Positions 48,958 to 59,484 of a stretch of 64,000 nt of DNA are shown here, one piece after another (the first letter of the stretch is position 1; each line of letters begins with the position of its first letter). The stretch spans positions 1-64,000 of the forward strand of contig NZ_JACOOQ010000015.1 in NCBI RefSeq assembly GCF_014287815.1. The letters are read 5' to 3'. Both the position numbers and the translations under genes were made by a program. Source of the DNA: Clostridium lentum. Its GTDB lineage: Bacteria; Bacillota; Clostridia; Clostridiales; Clostridiaceae. Below the pieces are notes generated by a model. The model was given only the letters and a program-made list of their open reading frames with translations. It did no database searches and had not been told where the DNA came from.

Positions 48958-49398
48958 ATGAAACTTCATGAGTTAAAACCTGCAGCAGGTAGTAAAAAAG
49001 CTCCTAAAAGAGTTGGTAGAGGTACTGGTTCAGGATTAGGAAGAAATGCTGGTAAAGGTGAAAAAGGACAAAACGCTAGATCTGGTGGTGGAGTTAGACC
49101 TGGATTCGAAGGTGGTCAAATGCCATTATACAGAAGACTTCCAAAGAGAGGATTCACAAATATCTTCGCTAAGAAGTATGTTTCAATAAATGTTGATAGA
49201 TTAAACATTTTTGAAAATGGAACAGTTGTTACTCCAGAATTATTACTTGAAACAAGAGTTATAAGTAAAGTATTAGATGGTGTTAAAATATTAGGAAATG
49301 GGACTATAGATAAAAGCCTAACGGTTCAAGGATGTAAATTCTCAAAATCAGCGGCTGAAAAGATCGAGGCAGCTGGAGGAAAAGTTGAGGTGATTTAG
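48958..49398 (+). CDS. rplO: 50S ribosomal protein L15
   Basis: A 146-residue L15. [20 protein letters not shown] leads into the Gly-rich region [20 protein letters not shown] (about residues 22-41), an extended tail threading into 23S rRNA. The C-terminal globular part ends [18 protein letters not shown] precedes the ATG. secY begins one nt after the stop. Confidence 0.97.
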   Translation: MKLHELKPAAGSKKAPKRVGRGTGSGLGRNAGKGEKGQNARSGGGVRPGFEGGQMPLYRRLPKRGFTNIFAKKYVSINVDRLNIFENGTVVTPELLLETRVISKVLDGVKILGNGTIDKSLTVQGCKFSKSAAEKIEAAGGKVEVI

Positions 49399-49399
49399 T

Positions 49400-50671
49400 A
49401 TGCTATCAACCCTACGTAATGCCTGGAAGGTTCCGGAATTAAGAAAAAGGTTCTTATGGACGATTTTTCTAGTTGCAATTTTCAGGATTGGGATACATAT
49501 TCCAGTTCCTGGGATTGACACTAGTGCCTTGAGCACATTAACTGAATCCGGTGGATTATTAAGTTTTTATAACTTAATATCAGGTGGAGCTTTCACGAAA
49601 GCTAGTATATTAGCTTTAAGTGTATCGCCTTACATCAATGCTTCAATCATAATGCAATTATTAACAATTGCAATACCTTCATTAGAACAATTATCTAAGG
49701 AAGGTGAAGAAGGAAGAAAGAAGATCCAAAGCATTACTAGATATGTATCTATAGGGATTGCTTGCGTATTAGCTTTAGGTGTTTATTCAACTATTGCTAA
49801 TTTAGGTGCAACTAGTGGAGTAGGAACACCTGAAAAAATAGTAATAATATTCTCACTAGTAGTTGGATCAACTTTCTGTATGTGGCTTGGTGACCAAATC
49901 ACACAAAAAGGATTTGGAAATGGTGTTTCAATCTTAATATTTGTAAATATAGTATCTCAGATACCTTCAACTGTTAATTCGGTTTATACCCTAAAGACAG
50001 CAGGAGAGATATCTATAATTGAAATATTATTATTCTTAGTTGGAGTGATTGCCCTTTTAGCAGTTACAATATTCTTCTCATTAGCAGAAAGAAGAGTGCC
50101 AATTCAATATGCTGGTAAAGCTGTTGGTTCAAAAGTAATGAAAGGCCAATCAACACATATACCACTAAGTATAATAGGATCTGCAGTTATTGCTATAATA
50201 TTTGCAATGTCAGTAATGATGTTCCCAACAACAATTGCTGCTTTCTTCCCTTCAAAGGGATGGGCTAGCTGGATTACTAGCAGTAAGTACAGTATTTTCA
50301 ATACAGGTACTTGGATGTATCCGGTTTGTTATTCAGTATTAACTATTTTCTTTACATGGTTCTATACTCAAATAACATTTAAACCAGATGAAATGGCTGA
50401 AAATCTTCATAAGTCAGCAGGATTTGTTCCTGGTATAAGACCTGGAGAAGCTACAGAAAAGTATTTTGAAAATCTACTTACTAAAGTATCTATAATTGGA
50501 GGGTTATTTGCAGCGTTTTTAGCAGTAACACCAATATTAGTTGGAAAATATATATCAGGAGTTCAGTTCGGTGGAACATCTTTATTAATAATAATTGGGG
50601 TTGCACTAGATTTTTCTAGACAATTAGACTCACAATTAGTGATGAGACACTATGATGGATTCTTAAAATAG
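49400..50671 (+). CDS. secY: Preprotein translocase subunit SecY
   Basis: A 423-residue membrane protein with ten predicted helices. Early [11 protein letters not shown] (about residues 30-40) and the plug region [20 protein letters not shown] are family marks. [12 protein letters not shown] (about 74) and the cytoplasmic loop [14 protein letters not shown] (about 230) follow. It is the protein-conducting channel, with SecE encoded at 23.8 kb. GAGGTG lies inside the end of rplO. Confidence 0.97.
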   Translation: MLSTLRNAWKVPELRKRFLWTIFLVAIFRIGIHIPVPGIDTSALSTLTESGGLLSFYNLISGGAFTKASILALSVSPYINASIIMQLLTIAIPSLEQLSKEGEEGRKKIQSITRYVSIGIACVLALGVYSTIANLGATSGVGTPEKIVIIFSLVVGSTFCMWLGDQITQKGFGNGVSILIFVNIVSQIPSTVNSVYTLKTAGEISIIEILLFLVGVIALLAVTIFFSLAERRVPIQYAGKAVGSKVMKGQSTHIPLSIIGSAVIAIIFAMSVMMFPTTIAAFFPSKGWASWITSSKYSIFNTGTWMYPVCYSVLTIFFTWFYTQITFKPDEMAENLHKSAGFVPGIRPGEATEKYFENLLTKVSIIGGLFAAFLAVTPILVGKYISGVQFGGTSLLIIIGVALDFSRQLDSQLVMRHYDGFLK

Positions 50672-50693
50672 ATTAATAATGGAGATGATGCCG

Positions 50694-51344
50694 GTGAAAA
50701 TCGTATTGTTAGGTCCTCCAGGGGCTGGAAAAGGAACACAGGCAAAATCAATTAGTAATAGATACTCTATACCACATATTTCTACTGGGGATATCTTTAG
50801 AAAAAATATTTCTGAAGCAACCCCTTTAGGAATTGAAGCTAAAGGATATATGGATAAGGGACTTTTAGTTCCTGATGAAGTAACTATTAACATGGTTAAA
50901 GATAGATTAACTTGGGAAGACTGTAAAAACGGTTATCTTTTAGATGGGTTTCCAAGAACTGTTGCACAAGCAGAAGCCCTTGAAACATTCTTAGATTCAA
51001 GAGATGAAAATATAGATACAGCTTTATTAATTGATGTACCTATGGAATTCATACTTGAAAGAATGACAGGAAGAAGAGTTTGTGGATCATGTGGAGCTAG
51101 TTACCACGTGAAATTCAACCCAACTAAGGTTGAAGGAATATGTGATGTATGCGGAAGCGAAGTAGTTCAAAGAAAAGATGATAGAGAAGATACGGTTAGG
51201 GAAAGACTAGACGTATATGAAAGACAAACACAACCACTGATTGATTTTTACAAAGAAAAAAATCTACTTTCTACGGTAGATGGAACAAAAGCTATTAACG
51301 AAGTATTTAATGATATTTGTGAATTATTCGGGAGAGTTGATTAA
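50694..51344 (+). CDS. adk: Adenylate kinase
   Basis: A 216-residue enzyme (AMP + ATP to 2 ADP). The P-loop is [11 protein letters not shown] (residues 7-17), [11 protein letters not shown] is near 84, and the long LID carries a zinc site, CGSCGASYH (about 130) and CDVCGSE (about 150). The GTG at 50694, reading [10 protein letters not shown], matches the family start and has GGAG 9 nt upstream; ATGs 2 to 5 codons earlier overlap that Shine-Dalgarno. Its stop overlaps map by one base. Confidence 0.96.
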   Translation: MKIVLLGPPGAGKGTQAKSISNRYSIPHISTGDIFRKNISEATPLGIEAKGYMDKGLLVPDEVTINMVKDRLTWEDCKNGYLLDGFPRTVAQAEALETFLDSRDENIDTALLIDVPMEFILERMTGRRVCGSCGASYHVKFNPTKVEGICDVCGSEVVQRKDDREDTVRERLDVYERQTQPLIDFYKEKNLLSTVDGTKAINEVFNDICELFGRVD

Positions 51345-52093
51345 TGATCATTATTAAAAATGATAAAGAAATCGACCTAATGAGGAAAGCTGGTAAAATA
51401 GTAGCGGAAACGCTTCTAGTGGTTGAGAAAAACATAAAGCCAGGCATAACTACTGCCGAATTAGATAGGATAGCAGAAGAATTTATAACTAAGCATGGGG
51501 CAAAACCTTCATTTAAAGGGCTCTATGGATTTCCTGCATCACTATGCATATCTGTTAATGAGCAAGTAGTTCATGGAATACCAGGAAGGTATGTATTAAA
51601 AGAAGGAGATATTGTTAGTGTAGATTGTGGAGCTATTATTGATGGCTATCACGGAGATGCTGCAAGAACCTTCGCTGTTGGAAATATTTCAGAAGAAGCA
51701 CAAAAGCTTATTGAAGTAACTAAAGAAAGTTTTTTCAAAGGTTTAGAAGCTGCAAAAGTAGGAAATAATCTAACTGATATTTCAAATGAAATACAAAAAT
51801 ATATTGAGGCTTCAGGGTTCTCTGTTGTAAGAGATTTCGTTGGGCATGGAATTGGAAAAGATCTTCATGAAGATCCAGAGGTTCCAAACTTCGGAAGACC
51901 AGGCCGAGGTCCAAAATTAGTGACTGGTATGGCTCTAGCTATTGAACCTATGGTTAACGTAGGAAGTCATAGAGTTAAAACATTAGGTGATGATTGGACA
52001 GTTATCACCAGTGATAAAAGTCTATCAGCACATTATGAAAATACAGTCATAATTTTACCAGATGGACCAGAGATACTAACACTAGTTAAATAA
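51344..52093 (+). CDS. map: Methionine aminopeptidase, type I
   Basis: A 249-residue enzyme. HGIPGRYVLKEGDIVSVDCG (about residues 79-98) leads to the metal ligands D96, D in GYHGDAARTF (about 107), H in VGHGIGKDLHEDP (about 170), E in LAIEPMVN (about 204) and E in HYENTVII (about 235). It removes the initiator Met from nascent chains. Translationally coupled to adk. Confidence 0.97.
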   Translation: MIIIKNDKEIDLMRKAGKIVAETLLVVEKNIKPGITTAELDRIAEEFITKHGAKPSFKGLYGFPASLCISVNEQVVHGIPGRYVLKEGDIVSVDCGAIIDGYHGDAARTFAVGNISEEAQKLIEVTKESFFKGLEAAKVGNNLTDISNEIQKYIEASGFSVVRDFVGHGIGKDLHEDPEVPNFGRPGRGPKLVTGMALAIEPMVNVGSHRVKTLGDDWTVITSDKSLSAHYENTVIILPDGPEILTLVK

Positions 52094-52174
52094 GTGTTGC
52101 TTAGTTATAAATTCGCATGAAACCATATGGTGTCTTGTAAATTTATGGCTAAGGTAATCATCGAGGTGAAAAGT

Positions 52175-52456
52175 TTGCAAAACAATGACTTAATTGGAAA
52201 ACTTGTTATTTCAAATTCAGGTAGGGATAAAAATCAAATGTATGTCATAGTAGATAATATAGATGATAATTATTACCTATTGAGCAATGGAAAAACAAAG
52301 ACAATTCAGATGCCGAAAAAAAAGAAGATAAAACATTTTGATGTTTTAGAAGATGCTGAAGATCATATTAAAACTGCTCTAGCAGCTAAAGATAAAGGCA
52401 CTGATTTAAAGATTAAGAGATTTTTAAAGCTTAAAGGCATTGTTAAGGAGGGTTGA
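52175..52456 (+). CDS. KOW-domain RNA-binding protein (L14e/L6e/L27e-like)
   Basis: A 93-residue protein ([20 protein letters not shown] with TTG start). The opening [20 protein letters not shown] is a KOW motif like that of archaeal/eukaryotic L14e-type proteins, followed by a basic [13 protein letters not shown]. This gene often sits between map and infA in Firmicutes. The TTG at 52175 is preferred because GAGGTG lies just upstream. Its exact ribosome-linked role is not known to me. Confidence 0.85.
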   Translation: MQNNDLIGKLVISNSGRDKNQMYVIVDNIDDNYYLLSNGKTKTIQMPKKKKIKHFDVLEDAEDHIKTALAAKDKGTDLKIKRFLKLKGIVKEG

Positions 52457-52463
52457 TTACCTT

Positions 52464-52682
52464 ATGTCAAAAGATGATGTAATAGAAATGCAAGGTGTAG
52501 TTTTAGAAGCTTTACCTAATGCAATGTTTCAAGTTGAGTTAGAAAGTGGTCATAAAATACTAGCTCACATATCAGGAAAATTAAGAATGAACTTCATAAG
52601 AATTCTTCCGGGAGATAAAGTAACAATAGAGCTTTCTCCATATGACCTAACAAGAGGAAGAATTACTTGGAGAGCAAAATAA
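52464..52682 (+). CDS. infA: Translation initiation factor IF-1
   Basis: A 72-residue OB-fold factor ([20 protein letters not shown]). [20 protein letters not shown] (about residues 33-52) and [18 protein letters not shown] are diagnostic. It binds the 30S A site during initiation. AAGGAGGG overlaps the end of the previous gene. Confidence 0.97.
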   Translation: MSKDDVIEMQGVVLEALPNAMFQVELESGHKILAHISGKLRMNFIRILPGDKVTIELSPYDLTRGRITWRAK

Positions 52683-52700
52683 GGTGTGAAGTCACCATAA

Positions 52701-52835
<135 letters not shown>

Positions 52836-52880
52836 TATAATTAAGTATTAGGCAAATATATTTTTACAAATATTAATATA

Positions 52881-52909
52881 TTGACTTTTATTACAAATTT
52901 CAATATTAT
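52881..52909 (+). promoter_or_regulatory. Sigma-A promoter of the rpsM (alpha) operon
   Basis: TTGACT (52881-52886), a 17-nt spacer and TATTAT (52904-52909). Transcription would start near 52916, just before the structured leader. Confidence 0.75.
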
Positions 52910-52933
52910 TATATAGGCAATATTTAAGTCGAT

Positions 52934-52989
52934 AATTTTAGGTGCGGCTGCAATAGTAATTGCAATTAGTTATCTATTAACCTAAAATT
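52934..52989 (+). promoter_or_regulatory. Nested hairpin leader before rpsM
   Basis: The outer stem AATTTTAGGT (52934-52943) pairs perfectly with ACCTAAAATT (52980-52989). An inner stem TGCAAT/ATTGCA (52949-52964) has an AGTA loop. It lies in the 5' leader of rpsM-rpsK-rpsD-rpoA-rplQ. Since S4 is encoded in this operon and regulates the alpha operon in E. coli, S4 binding is a reasonable but untested idea. Confidence 0.6.
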
Positions 52990-53045
52990 CATTATAAATT
53001 ATTTAATAAATAATTGCATTCCAACTTATCAGGAGGTGTAAATCA

Positions 53046-53411
53046 ATGGCAAGAATTTCAGGAGTTGACCTACCAAGAGAAAAAAGAGTTGAGATAGGTC
53101 TAACATATATATACGGTATAGGATTATCTACTTCTCAAAAGATTTTAGCTGAAACTGGAGTAAACCCAGACACTAGAGTTAAAGATCTTACTGAAGAAGA
53201 AGTTAATGCAATCAGAAACTTCGTTAAGAATATTACAGTTGAAGGTGACTTAAGAAGAGAAGTTGCTTTAAACATAAAGAGATTAGTTGAAATCGGATGT
53301 TACAGAGGAATAAGACATAGAAAAGGTCTTCCAGTTAGAGGACAAAAGACTAAGACTAATGCTAGAACTAGAAAAGGTCCTAAGAAGACAATCGCAAACA
53401 AGAAGAAATAG
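53046..53411 (+). CDS. rpsM: 30S ribosomal protein S13
   Basis: A 121-residue S13. [34 protein letters not shown] (H2TH, about residues 21-34) and the basic tail [20 protein letters not shown] are diagnostic. It contacts P-site tRNA and L5 across the subunit bridge. AGGAGGTG precedes the ATG. First gene of the alpha operon. Confidence 0.97.
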   Translation: MARISGVDLPREKRVEIGLTYIYGIGLSTSQKILAETGVNPDTRVKDLTEEEVNAIRNFVKNITVEGDLRREVALNIKRLVEIGCYRGIRHRKGLPVRGQKTKTNARTRKGPKKTIANKKK

Positions 53412-53426
53412 TGAGGAGGGATTTCA

Positions 53427-53819
53427 ATGGCTCAAAAAGTTAAAAAGACTAGAAGAAGAAAAGAAAGAAAGAATGTTGAACATGGTGCTGCACACATCAA
53501 ATCAACTTTCAATAACTCAATAGTTACTTTAACTGATGCAGCAGGAAATGCTTTATCATGGTCAAGTGCTGGAGCTTTAGGTTTCAGAGGATCAAGAAAG
53601 AGTACTCCATTCGCATCACAAATGGCAGCAGAAACTGCAGCTAAAGCGGCTATGGAACACGGTCTAAAGAGTATAGAAGTATACGTTAAGGGACCAGGTG
53701 CTGGAAGAGAAGCAGCTATAAGATCTTTACAAGCTGCTGGATTAGAAGTAACTTTAATAAAAGATGTTACTCCAATTCCACACAACGGATGTAGACCACC
53801 AAAAAGAAGAAGAGTTTAG
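53427..53819 (+). CDS. rpsK: 30S ribosomal protein S11
   Basis: A 130-residue S11. [20 protein letters not shown] (about residues 22-41), [18 protein letters not shown] and the C-terminal [13 protein letters not shown] are diagnostic. It lies in the 30S platform at the E-site mRNA path. GAGGAGGG precedes the ATG. Confidence 0.97.
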   Translation: MAQKVKKTRRRKERKNVEHGAAHIKSTFNNSIVTLTDAAGNALSWSSAGALGFRGSRKSTPFASQMAAETAAKAAMEHGLKSIEVYVKGPGAGREAAIRSLQAAGLEVTLIKDVTPIPHNGCRPPKRRRV

Positions 53820-53851
53820 TTTATATATAAGTTCAACAGGAGGTGTAACGA

Positions 53852-54472
53852 ATGGCAAGATATACTGGAGCTACATGTAGATTATGTAGAAGAGAAGGTC
53901 AAAAGCTATTCCTTAAGGGAGATAGATGCTTTACTGATAAATGTGCTTTCGTTAGAAGAAGCTATGCACCAGGACAACATGGAGCAGCTAAGAAAAAGAT
54001 GTCTAACTACGGAGTTCAATTAAGAGAAAAGCAAAAAGCAAGAAGAATATACGGTGTTTTAGAGAGACAATTTAGAGCATACTATGAAAAAGCTGAACAC
54101 ATGAAAGGTATCAGCGGTGAAAACTTACTTAAATTATTAGAAATGAGATTAGATAACGTTGTTTACAGATTAGGATACGGTGCTTCAAGAAACGAAGCTA
54201 GACAATTAGTAACACACGGTCATTTCTTAGTAAATGGTAAAAAAGTTGATATTCCATCATTCAAGGTATCAGTTAACGATGTTATATCTGTTTGTGAAAA
54301 GAGCAGAGGAACTGAAAAGTTCAAGACATTTGTTGAAAACCCAAAAACATTACCAAAATGGTTAGAAGCTAACGTTGAAAACTATGAAGGTAAAGTTGTT
54401 GCTGAACCAGCTAGAGAAGACATTGATGTACCAATTAATGAAACTCTAATCGTTGAGTTATACAGCAAATAA
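53852..54472 (+). CDS. rpsD: 30S ribosomal protein S4
   Basis: A 206-residue S4. It carries C9, C12, C26 and C31, the zinc-binding N-terminus, and an S4 domain with [20 protein letters not shown] (about residues 96-115) and [14 protein letters not shown]. It nucleates 30S assembly. AGGAGGTG precedes the ATG. Its place next to rpoA means S4 and alpha share one transcript. Confidence 0.97.
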   Translation: MARYTGATCRLCRREGQKLFLKGDRCFTDKCAFVRRSYAPGQHGAAKKKMSNYGVQLREKQKARRIYGVLERQFRAYYEKAEHMKGISGENLLKLLEMRLDNVVYRLGYGASRNEARQLVTHGHFLVNGKKVDIPSFKVSVNDVISVCEKSRGTEKFKTFVENPKTLPKWLEANVENYEGKVVAEPAREDIDVPINETLIVELYSK

Positions 54473-54570
54473 AATCTAACTTTGTAAAATAAGATCTAGT
54501 CTTAAGTGCAATTTTAGAATCAGTTGCCCTCATAATTAGATTGCCATTTTAATATAAGGAGGGTTTTTAA

Positions 54571-55518
54571 ATGTTAGAAATCGAAAAGCCAATAATAGAG
54601 TGCATTGAATCAAATGAAGATGGTACTTATGGTAAGTATGTAGTTGAACCACTTGAAAGAGGATATGGAATTACACTTGGAAATGCTATGAGAAGAATAT
54701 TACTTTCATCACTTCCAGGTGTAGCAACTACATCTGTTAAAATCGATACAGTACTTCATGAATTCTCAACTGTACAAGGCGTTAAAGAAGATGTTACAGA
54801 ATTAATTCTTAACATCAAATCATTAGCGTTAACAATGGAAGGTGAAGGACCAAAGACTATCTATATAGATGCTCAAGGTCCAGGTGTAGTAACAGGAGCT
54901 GACATTAAGACAGACGGAGATGTTGAAGTTATTAATAAAGACCTACATATAGCGACTTTAGATGATAACGGAAAACTATATATGGAGTTAACAGTAAACA
55001 GAGGAAGAGGATATGTTACTCAAAATAAAAATAAGAGTGAATCATTACCACTTTCAGCTATAGCTGTTGATTCAATATATACTCCAGTTAAAAGAGTTAA
55101 TTTCACAGTAGAGAATACTAGAGTTGGTCAAATTACTGACTATGATAAGTTAACTTTAGAAATCTGGACTAATGGTACTATTAAAATAGATGAAGCTATA
55201 AGCTTATCTGCTAAAATTTTAATAGAACACTTCAAGTTATTCATGTCCTTAGGCGTTGCGACTAATGATGTTGAAATAATGATAGAAAAAGAAGAAGATA
55301 AAAAGGAAAAAGTACTAGAAATGACTGTTGAAGAGCTAGATCTTTCAGTTAGATCATATAACTGTTTAAAGAGAGCTGGTATTAATACAGTTCAAGAGCT
55401 TGCTGGTAAATCAATGGATGACATGATGAAGGTAAGAAATCTAGGAAAGAAATCCTTAGAAGAAGTTGAAAGAAAGCTTAAAGAATTAGGTTTAAGCTTA
55501 AAATTAAGCGACGAGTAA
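54571..55518 (+). CDS. rpoA: DNA-directed RNA polymerase subunit alpha
   Basis: A 315-residue alpha subunit. The N-terminal assembly domain includes [20 protein letters not shown] (about residues 28-47) and [14 protein letters not shown] linker near 230-250 leads to the C-terminal domain with [20 protein letters not shown] (about 257-276) and [11 protein letters not shown], which contacts UP elements and activators. AAGGAGGG precedes the ATG. Confidence 0.98.
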   Translation: MLEIEKPIIECIESNEDGTYGKYVVEPLERGYGITLGNAMRRILLSSLPGVATTSVKIDTVLHEFSTVQGVKEDVTELILNIKSLALTMEGEGPKTIYIDAQGPGVVTGADIKTDGDVEVINKDLHIATLDDNGKLYMELTVNRGRGYVTQNKNKSESLPLSAIAVDSIYTPVKRVNFTVENTRVGQITDYDKLTLEIWTNGTIKIDEAISLSAKILIEHFKLFMSLGVATNDVEIMIEKEEDKKEKVLEMTVEELDLSVRSYNCLKRAGINTVQELAGKSMDDMMKVRNLGKKSLEEVERKLKELGLSLKLSDE

Positions 55519-55530
55519 GGAGGAAGATCC

Positions 55531-55872
55531 ATGGCAGGTTATCGTAAGTTAGGTCTTGCTACAGACCAAAGAAGAGCTATGTTAAGAAGCTTAGTAACAA
55601 GCTTTTTAAAGCACGGAAGAATAGAAACTACTGAAACTAGAGCTAAAGAAACTAGAAGTATAGCTGAAAAAATGATCACTCTTGCAAAAAGAGGAGATCT
55701 TCACGCTAGAAGACAAGTTTTATCTTATGTTTTAGAAGAAGAAGTTGTTAAGACATTATTCGAAGAAATCGCACCAAAGTATGCTGAAAGAAATGGTGGA
55801 TACACTAGAATAATTAAAAAAGGCCCTAGAAGAGGGGACGGAGCAGAAGTTGTTATACTTGAATTAGTATAA
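55531..55872 (+). CDS. rplQ: 50S ribosomal protein L17
   Basis: A 113-residue L17. [20 protein letters not shown] (about residues 4-23), [15 protein letters not shown] and the C-terminal [19 protein letters not shown] are diagnostic. It sits at the exit-tunnel rim. AAGGAGG precedes the ATG, 12 nt after rpoA, and a strong terminator follows. Confidence 0.97.
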   Translation: MAGYRKLGLATDQRRAMLRSLVTSFLKHGRIETTETRAKETRSIAEKMITLAKRGDLHARRQVLSYVLEEEVVKTLFEEIAPKYAERNGGYTRIIKKGPRRGDGAEVVILELV

Positions 55873-55882
55873 TTTCTTTTAG

Positions 55883-55920
55883 GGGGGATTAAGTGTTAAG
55901 CTTAATCCCTCTTTTTTTTT
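55883..55920 (+). terminator. Intrinsic terminator of the alpha operon
   Basis: GGGATTAAG (55885-55893) pairs with CTTAATCCC (55901-55909) and is extended by further G-C/G-U pairs, followed by a run of nine T after a C. It closes the rpsM-rplQ unit. Confidence 0.9.
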
Positions 55921-56053
55921 ATAAATATTATGTAAAAGCTTATAATATTATAGAAAATAATGTATACTTAAATTTAATAAGTTAGCTTATAAAGAAAATA
56001 AAAGCACTATAGGTTTTTATATGATATTTAATGATTAAAAGGGAGGAAAATGC

Positions 56054-56896
56054 TTGAATACAATGATTGAATGTAGAAATTTAGTTTTTAAATATACAGC
56101 TAGTGAAAACCAGGAAGAAAAGATTGCCATAAATGATGTAAATCTTCAAATAACAGAGGGTGAATTTATTGCTATATTAGGACATAATGGTTCGGGAAAA
56201 TCTACTATGGCAAAACATATGAATGCATTGTTGATTCCTACCGATGGAAAAATGTTAGTAAATAAAATGGATACTTCTGATATGAATAACTTATGGAATA
56301 TAAGGGAAACAGCTGGAATGGTTTTTCAAAATCCAGATAATCAATTAGTAGCAACTATAGTAGAAGAAGATGTTGCTTTTGGACCAGAAAACTTAGGTGT
56401 ACCACCAGAAGAAATAAGAAAAAGAGTTGATGAGGCTTTAGAGAGGGTTGGAATGTCAGAGTATAAAAAGCATGCACCACATTTGCTTTCTGGTGGACAA
56501 AAGCAGAGAATAGCCATAGCAGGCATCTTAGCTATGAAACCTAAATGTATAATATTTGATGAGCCAACAGCAATGCTTGATCCATCAGGTAGAAAAGAAG
56601 TACTTGATACTATTATTGATTTAAATAGAAATTATGGAATTACAGTAATACTTATAACTCATTATATGGATGAAGCAGCTAAGGCTGATAGAATAGTTGT
56701 GATGGATAAAGGAAAGTTGATTTTAGATGGAAAGCCACGAGATGTTTTCTCTAATGTAGAAAAGATGAAAAATATAGGGCTAGATGTTCCTCAAGTAACA
56801 GAATTAAGCTATGAGTTGCAAAAAGTAGGAATTAATATAGATACTAGAATATTAGATGTGAATGAGATGGTGAATGCAATATGTCAATTAAAATAG
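56054..56896 (+). CDS. ecfA1: ECF transporter ATPase A1
   Basis: A 280-residue ABC ATPase. Walker A is GHNGSGKS (about residues 44-51), then a Q-loop (VFQNPDNQL), the signature [13 protein letters not shown] (about 147-159), Walker [14 protein letters not shown] (about 167-179) and the switch His in LITHYMDEA. With EcfA2 and EcfT it forms the shared energising module of group II vitamin transporters. A TTG start at 56054 is chosen because GGGAGG is 7 nt away; the ATG three codons later is a possible alternative. Confidence 0.94.
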   Translation: MNTMIECRNLVFKYTASENQEEKIAINDVNLQITEGEFIAILGHNGSGKSTMAKHMNALLIPTDGKMLVNKMDTSDMNNLWNIRETAGMVFQNPDNQLVATIVEEDVAFGPENLGVPPEEIRKRVDEALERVGMSEYKKHAPHLLSGGQKQRIAIAGILAMKPKCIIFDEPTAMLDPSGRKEVLDTIIDLNRNYGITVILITHYMDEAAKADRIVVMDKGKLILDGKPRDVFSNVEKMKNIGLDVPQVTELSYELQKVGINIDTRILDVNEMVNAICQLK

Positions 56897-57738
56897 AAAA
56901 TTTAACATATGTTTATATGCCAAAGACACCTTTTGAAAAAAAGGCTTTAGATAATGTAAGTTTAGAAATAGAAGATGGAGAGTTTTTAGCAGTAATCGGA
57001 CATACTGGTTCAGGAAAATCTACCTTAATACAACATTTAAATGGGCTTTTAAAGCCAGCCAGTGGAAAGATTTATGTTGATGGAACTGATATAACTGATA
57101 AAGATACTAAGCTAGTTGATATTAGAAAAAAAGTTGGGTTAGTATTTCAATATCCAGAATATCAGCTTTTCGAAGAAACTATTGCTAAAGATATTGCTTA
57201 TGGACCAACCAATTTAGGGTTAAATGAAGATGAAATATTAAGAAGAGTTAAAAAATCTATGGAAATGGTAGGTTTGGATTATGATGAGTATAAAGATATT
57301 TCTCCGTTTGAACTTAGTGGAGGGCAGAAGAGAAGAGTAGCCATTGCAGGAGTAATTGCTATGGAACCCAATGTGCTGATATTAGATGAACCTACAGCAG
57401 GTTTGGATCCAGCAGGGAGAGATGATATATTAGAGCAGATAAAATTTCTGCATGAAAAATATAATATGACAATAATTCTTGTGAGCCATAGTATGGAGGA
57501 TGTAGGAAAGTTAGCAGAGAAGATCATTGTAATGAATGATGGACATATAGAGCTTCAAGGAAAACCAAAAGAGGTATTTAGGGAAATAGATACTTTAGAA
57601 AGAATAGGTTTAGCAGTGCCTCAAGTAACGTATTTAATGAGAGAGTTAAAGAGAAAAGGCTTTAATGTATCAGAAGATATTTTTACTGTGGAAAAAGCTA
57701 AAAGTGAATTATTAAATATATTATTAAAAAATAAGTAA
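56881..57738 (+). CDS. ecfA2: ECF transporter ATPase A2
   Basis: A 285-residue ABC ATPase paralogous to EcfA1. Walker A is GHTGSGKST (about residues 40-48), Q-loop [12 protein letters not shown], signature [13 protein letters not shown] (about 145-157), Walker [14 protein letters not shown] (about 166-178) and switch His in LVSHSMEDV. The ATG overlaps the end of ecfA1 by 16 bases. It pairs with EcfA1 as an asymmetric heterodimer. Confidence 0.94.
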   Translation: MSIKIENLTYVYMPKTPFEKKALDNVSLEIEDGEFLAVIGHTGSGKSTLIQHLNGLLKPASGKIYVDGTDITDKDTKLVDIRKKVGLVFQYPEYQLFEETIAKDIAYGPTNLGLNEDEILRRVKKSMEMVGLDYDEYKDISPFELSGGQKRRVAIAGVIAMEPNVLILDEPTAGLDPAGRDDILEQIKFLHEKYNMTIILVSHSMEDVGKLAEKIIVMNDGHIELQGKPKEVFREIDTLERIGLAVPQVTYLMRELKRKGFNVSEDIFTVEKAKSELLNILLKNK

Positions 57739-57756
57739 TGGAAAGAGAGAGTTAGT

Positions 57757-58554
57757 ATGATAAAAGATATTACCATAGGCCAATATATACCTGGCGAATC
57801 TTTTGTGCATAAGCTTGACCCAAGAACCAAGATATTAATATCTATTTTGTTTATTATATCGCTTTTTGTGGTAGATAAATTTGCAGCATATTCTTTTGTA
57901 GTTGCTTTTTTAGTATTAGTTATCTGCACAGCAAGGATACCATTTAGATTTGTATATAAAGGTCTTAAACCAGTATTCCTATTAATTGCCTTAACAGGTG
58001 CCTTAAACTTATTTATGGTAAAGGGAGGAGAGCTTTTATTCAGTTTTGGTTTTATTAAAATATATGAGCTAGGACTTAGAACTGCTGTATTTATGGCAAT
58101 AAGATTAATTTTGTTAATAATGGGTACGTCTATATTAACATTAACTACATCGCCAATAGAACTTACAGATGGGATAGAAAGGCTTCTAAGACCTATAGGA
58201 AAAGAAATAGCCCATGAATTAGCAATGATGATGACCATTGCCTTAAGATTTATACCAACATTGATGGATGAAACTGATAAGATAATGAAAGCTCAAAAAG
58301 CTAGAGGAGCTGATTTTGAAACAGGAAACATTCTACAGAAGGCTAAAAACTTAATACCATTATTGATTCCTTTATTTATTAGTTCCTTTAAAAGAGCTGA
58401 TGAGCTAGCTATGGCTATGGAAGCAAGATGTTATAGAGGTGGAGTTGGTAGAACCAGGATGAAGGTATTAAAATTCACTTCTAAGGATGTAATTGCTTTT
58501 GTATTATTTTCCATAGTATTTGCTAGTATTATAGCAACAAGAATTTTATTATAA
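57757..58554 (+). CDS. ecfT: ECF transporter transmembrane protein EcfT
   Basis: A 265-residue membrane protein. The N-terminal GQYIPGESFVHKLDPRTKI, several helices (about residues 27-130 and 240-262), and the long coupling-helix region hold the two Ala-Arg-Gly-type motifs, KAQKARGADF (about 182-191) and AMEARCYRGG (about 220-229), that insert into the ATPases. No substrate-specific S component is next to it, so the module likely serves S proteins encoded elsewhere. Confidence 0.93.
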   Translation: MIKDITIGQYIPGESFVHKLDPRTKILISILFIISLFVVDKFAAYSFVVAFLVLVICTARIPFRFVYKGLKPVFLLIALTGALNLFMVKGGELLFSFGFIKIYELGLRTAVFMAIRLILLIMGTSILTLTTSPIELTDGIERLLRPIGKEIAHELAMMMTIALRFIPTLMDETDKIMKAQKARGADFETGNILQKAKNLIPLLIPLFISSFKRADELAMAMEARCYRGGVGRTRMKVLKFTSKDVIAFVLFSIVFASIIATRILL

Positions 58555-58589
58555 ATTTTTAATATTAAAATAAAAAAGGTGATAGTTTA

Positions 58590-59324
58590 GTGAAAAATAT
58601 AAAACTGATAATAGAGTATGATGGTACTAATTATTATGGATGGCAGAAGCAAAATGATAAGGTCACTATACAAGGAACTCTTGAAGAGGCGGTAAGGAAT
58701 CTTACTAAGGAAGAAAATGAGATACTTGGATGCTCCAGAACTGATTCTGGAGTACATGCCAGAGGATTTGTGGCAACATTTAAGACAGAGAGTACAGTAC
58801 CACCCCATAAGTTTAGAGAAGCAATTAATTATAGATTGCCAGATGATATAGTGATTCTTAGCTCTGAAGAAGTTTCTGAAGATTTTCATCCAAGATATTT
58901 GGCGAAGGGAAAGACATATGAATATACCATATATAATAATTTAGTGCCAACAGCATTAAATAGGTTATATTCATATCATTATAAATATTCTTTAGATATT
59001 GAAGTAATGAAGAATGCTTGTCACTTCTTTAAGGGAACTCATGATTTTAAAGCTTTTAGAAGTGAAGGAAGTTCTGTTAAGACAACTGTAAGAACCATAT
59101 ATGATGTAAATATTAAAATTGATGGAGATTTTATTAAGATTTCTGTTTCTGGTGATGGTTTTTTATATAATATGGTTAGAATAATAGTAGGCACTTTAAT
59201 TAACGTTGGAAGAGGAAAAATTACACCAGAGGATATTGAAAAAATTATATTAGGAAGAGATCGAAAAGCCGCTGGAGATTGTGTTCCTGCGAAAGGATTA
59301 AAGCTAACTGAAGTTTATTATTAA
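58590..59324 (+). CDS. truA: tRNA pseudouridine(38-40) synthase
   Basis: A 244-residue TruA. The catalytic Asp is D52 in GCSRTDSGVHARG, and YDGTNYYGWQKQ (residues 10-21) and SGDGFLYNMVRIIVG (about 187-201) are further family motifs. It modifies the anticodon arm of many tRNAs. The start is GTG after AAAGGTGA. In Firmicutes it follows ecfT and precedes rplM, as here, but rplM has its own promoter. Confidence 0.96.
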   Translation: MKNIKLIIEYDGTNYYGWQKQNDKVTIQGTLEEAVRNLTKEENEILGCSRTDSGVHARGFVATFKTESTVPPHKFREAINYRLPDDIVILSSEEVSEDFHPRYLAKGKTYEYTIYNNLVPTALNRLYSYHYKYSLDIEVMKNACHFFKGTHDFKAFRSEGSSVKTTVRTIYDVNIKIDGDFIKISVSGDGFLYNMVRIIVGTLINVGRGKITPEDIEKIILGRDRKAAGDCVPAKGLKLTEVYY

Positions 59325-59339
59325 AAATAAAAAAAAATG

Positions 59340-59368
59340 TTGACACGCCCGTAAGCGTGTATTATAAT
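59340..59368 (+). promoter_or_regulatory. rplM-rpsI promoter with a palindrome in its spacer
   Basis: Consensus TTGACA (59340-59345), a 17-nt spacer and consensus TATAAT (59363-59368). ACACGC (59343-59348) and GCGTGT (59355-59360) form a perfect inverted repeat around CCGTAA, filling most of the spacer. The GC-rich palindrome stands out and could be an operator. Confidence 0.88.
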
Positions 59369-59384
59369 TTATTTTGTTTGTTAG

Positions 59385-59450
59385 ATTATTTATGTACGTA
59401 AGATCCAATTAGACCTGGGTCTTAACATAAATGCAAAGCTCGAAAGAGCA
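59385..59450 (+). ncRNA. L13 leader
   Basis: ATTTATGT (59388-59395) pairs with ACATAAAT (59425-59432). Inside, AAGATCC faces GGGTCTT around AATTAGACCT. A following GCTC-GAAA-GAGC hairpin spans 59438-59449. The layout and sequence match the Firmicutes L13 leader found before rplM, presumed to bind L13. Confidence 0.82.
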
Positions 59451-59484
59451 AAGCGATATAATGTAAGTTCAGGGAGGGAAAAAC

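Noticed and set aside
52127..52174. Longer start for the KOW-domain protein before infA
   Set aside because: The extension lacks a Shine-Dalgarno and conservation; GAGGTG sits just before the TTG at 52175.
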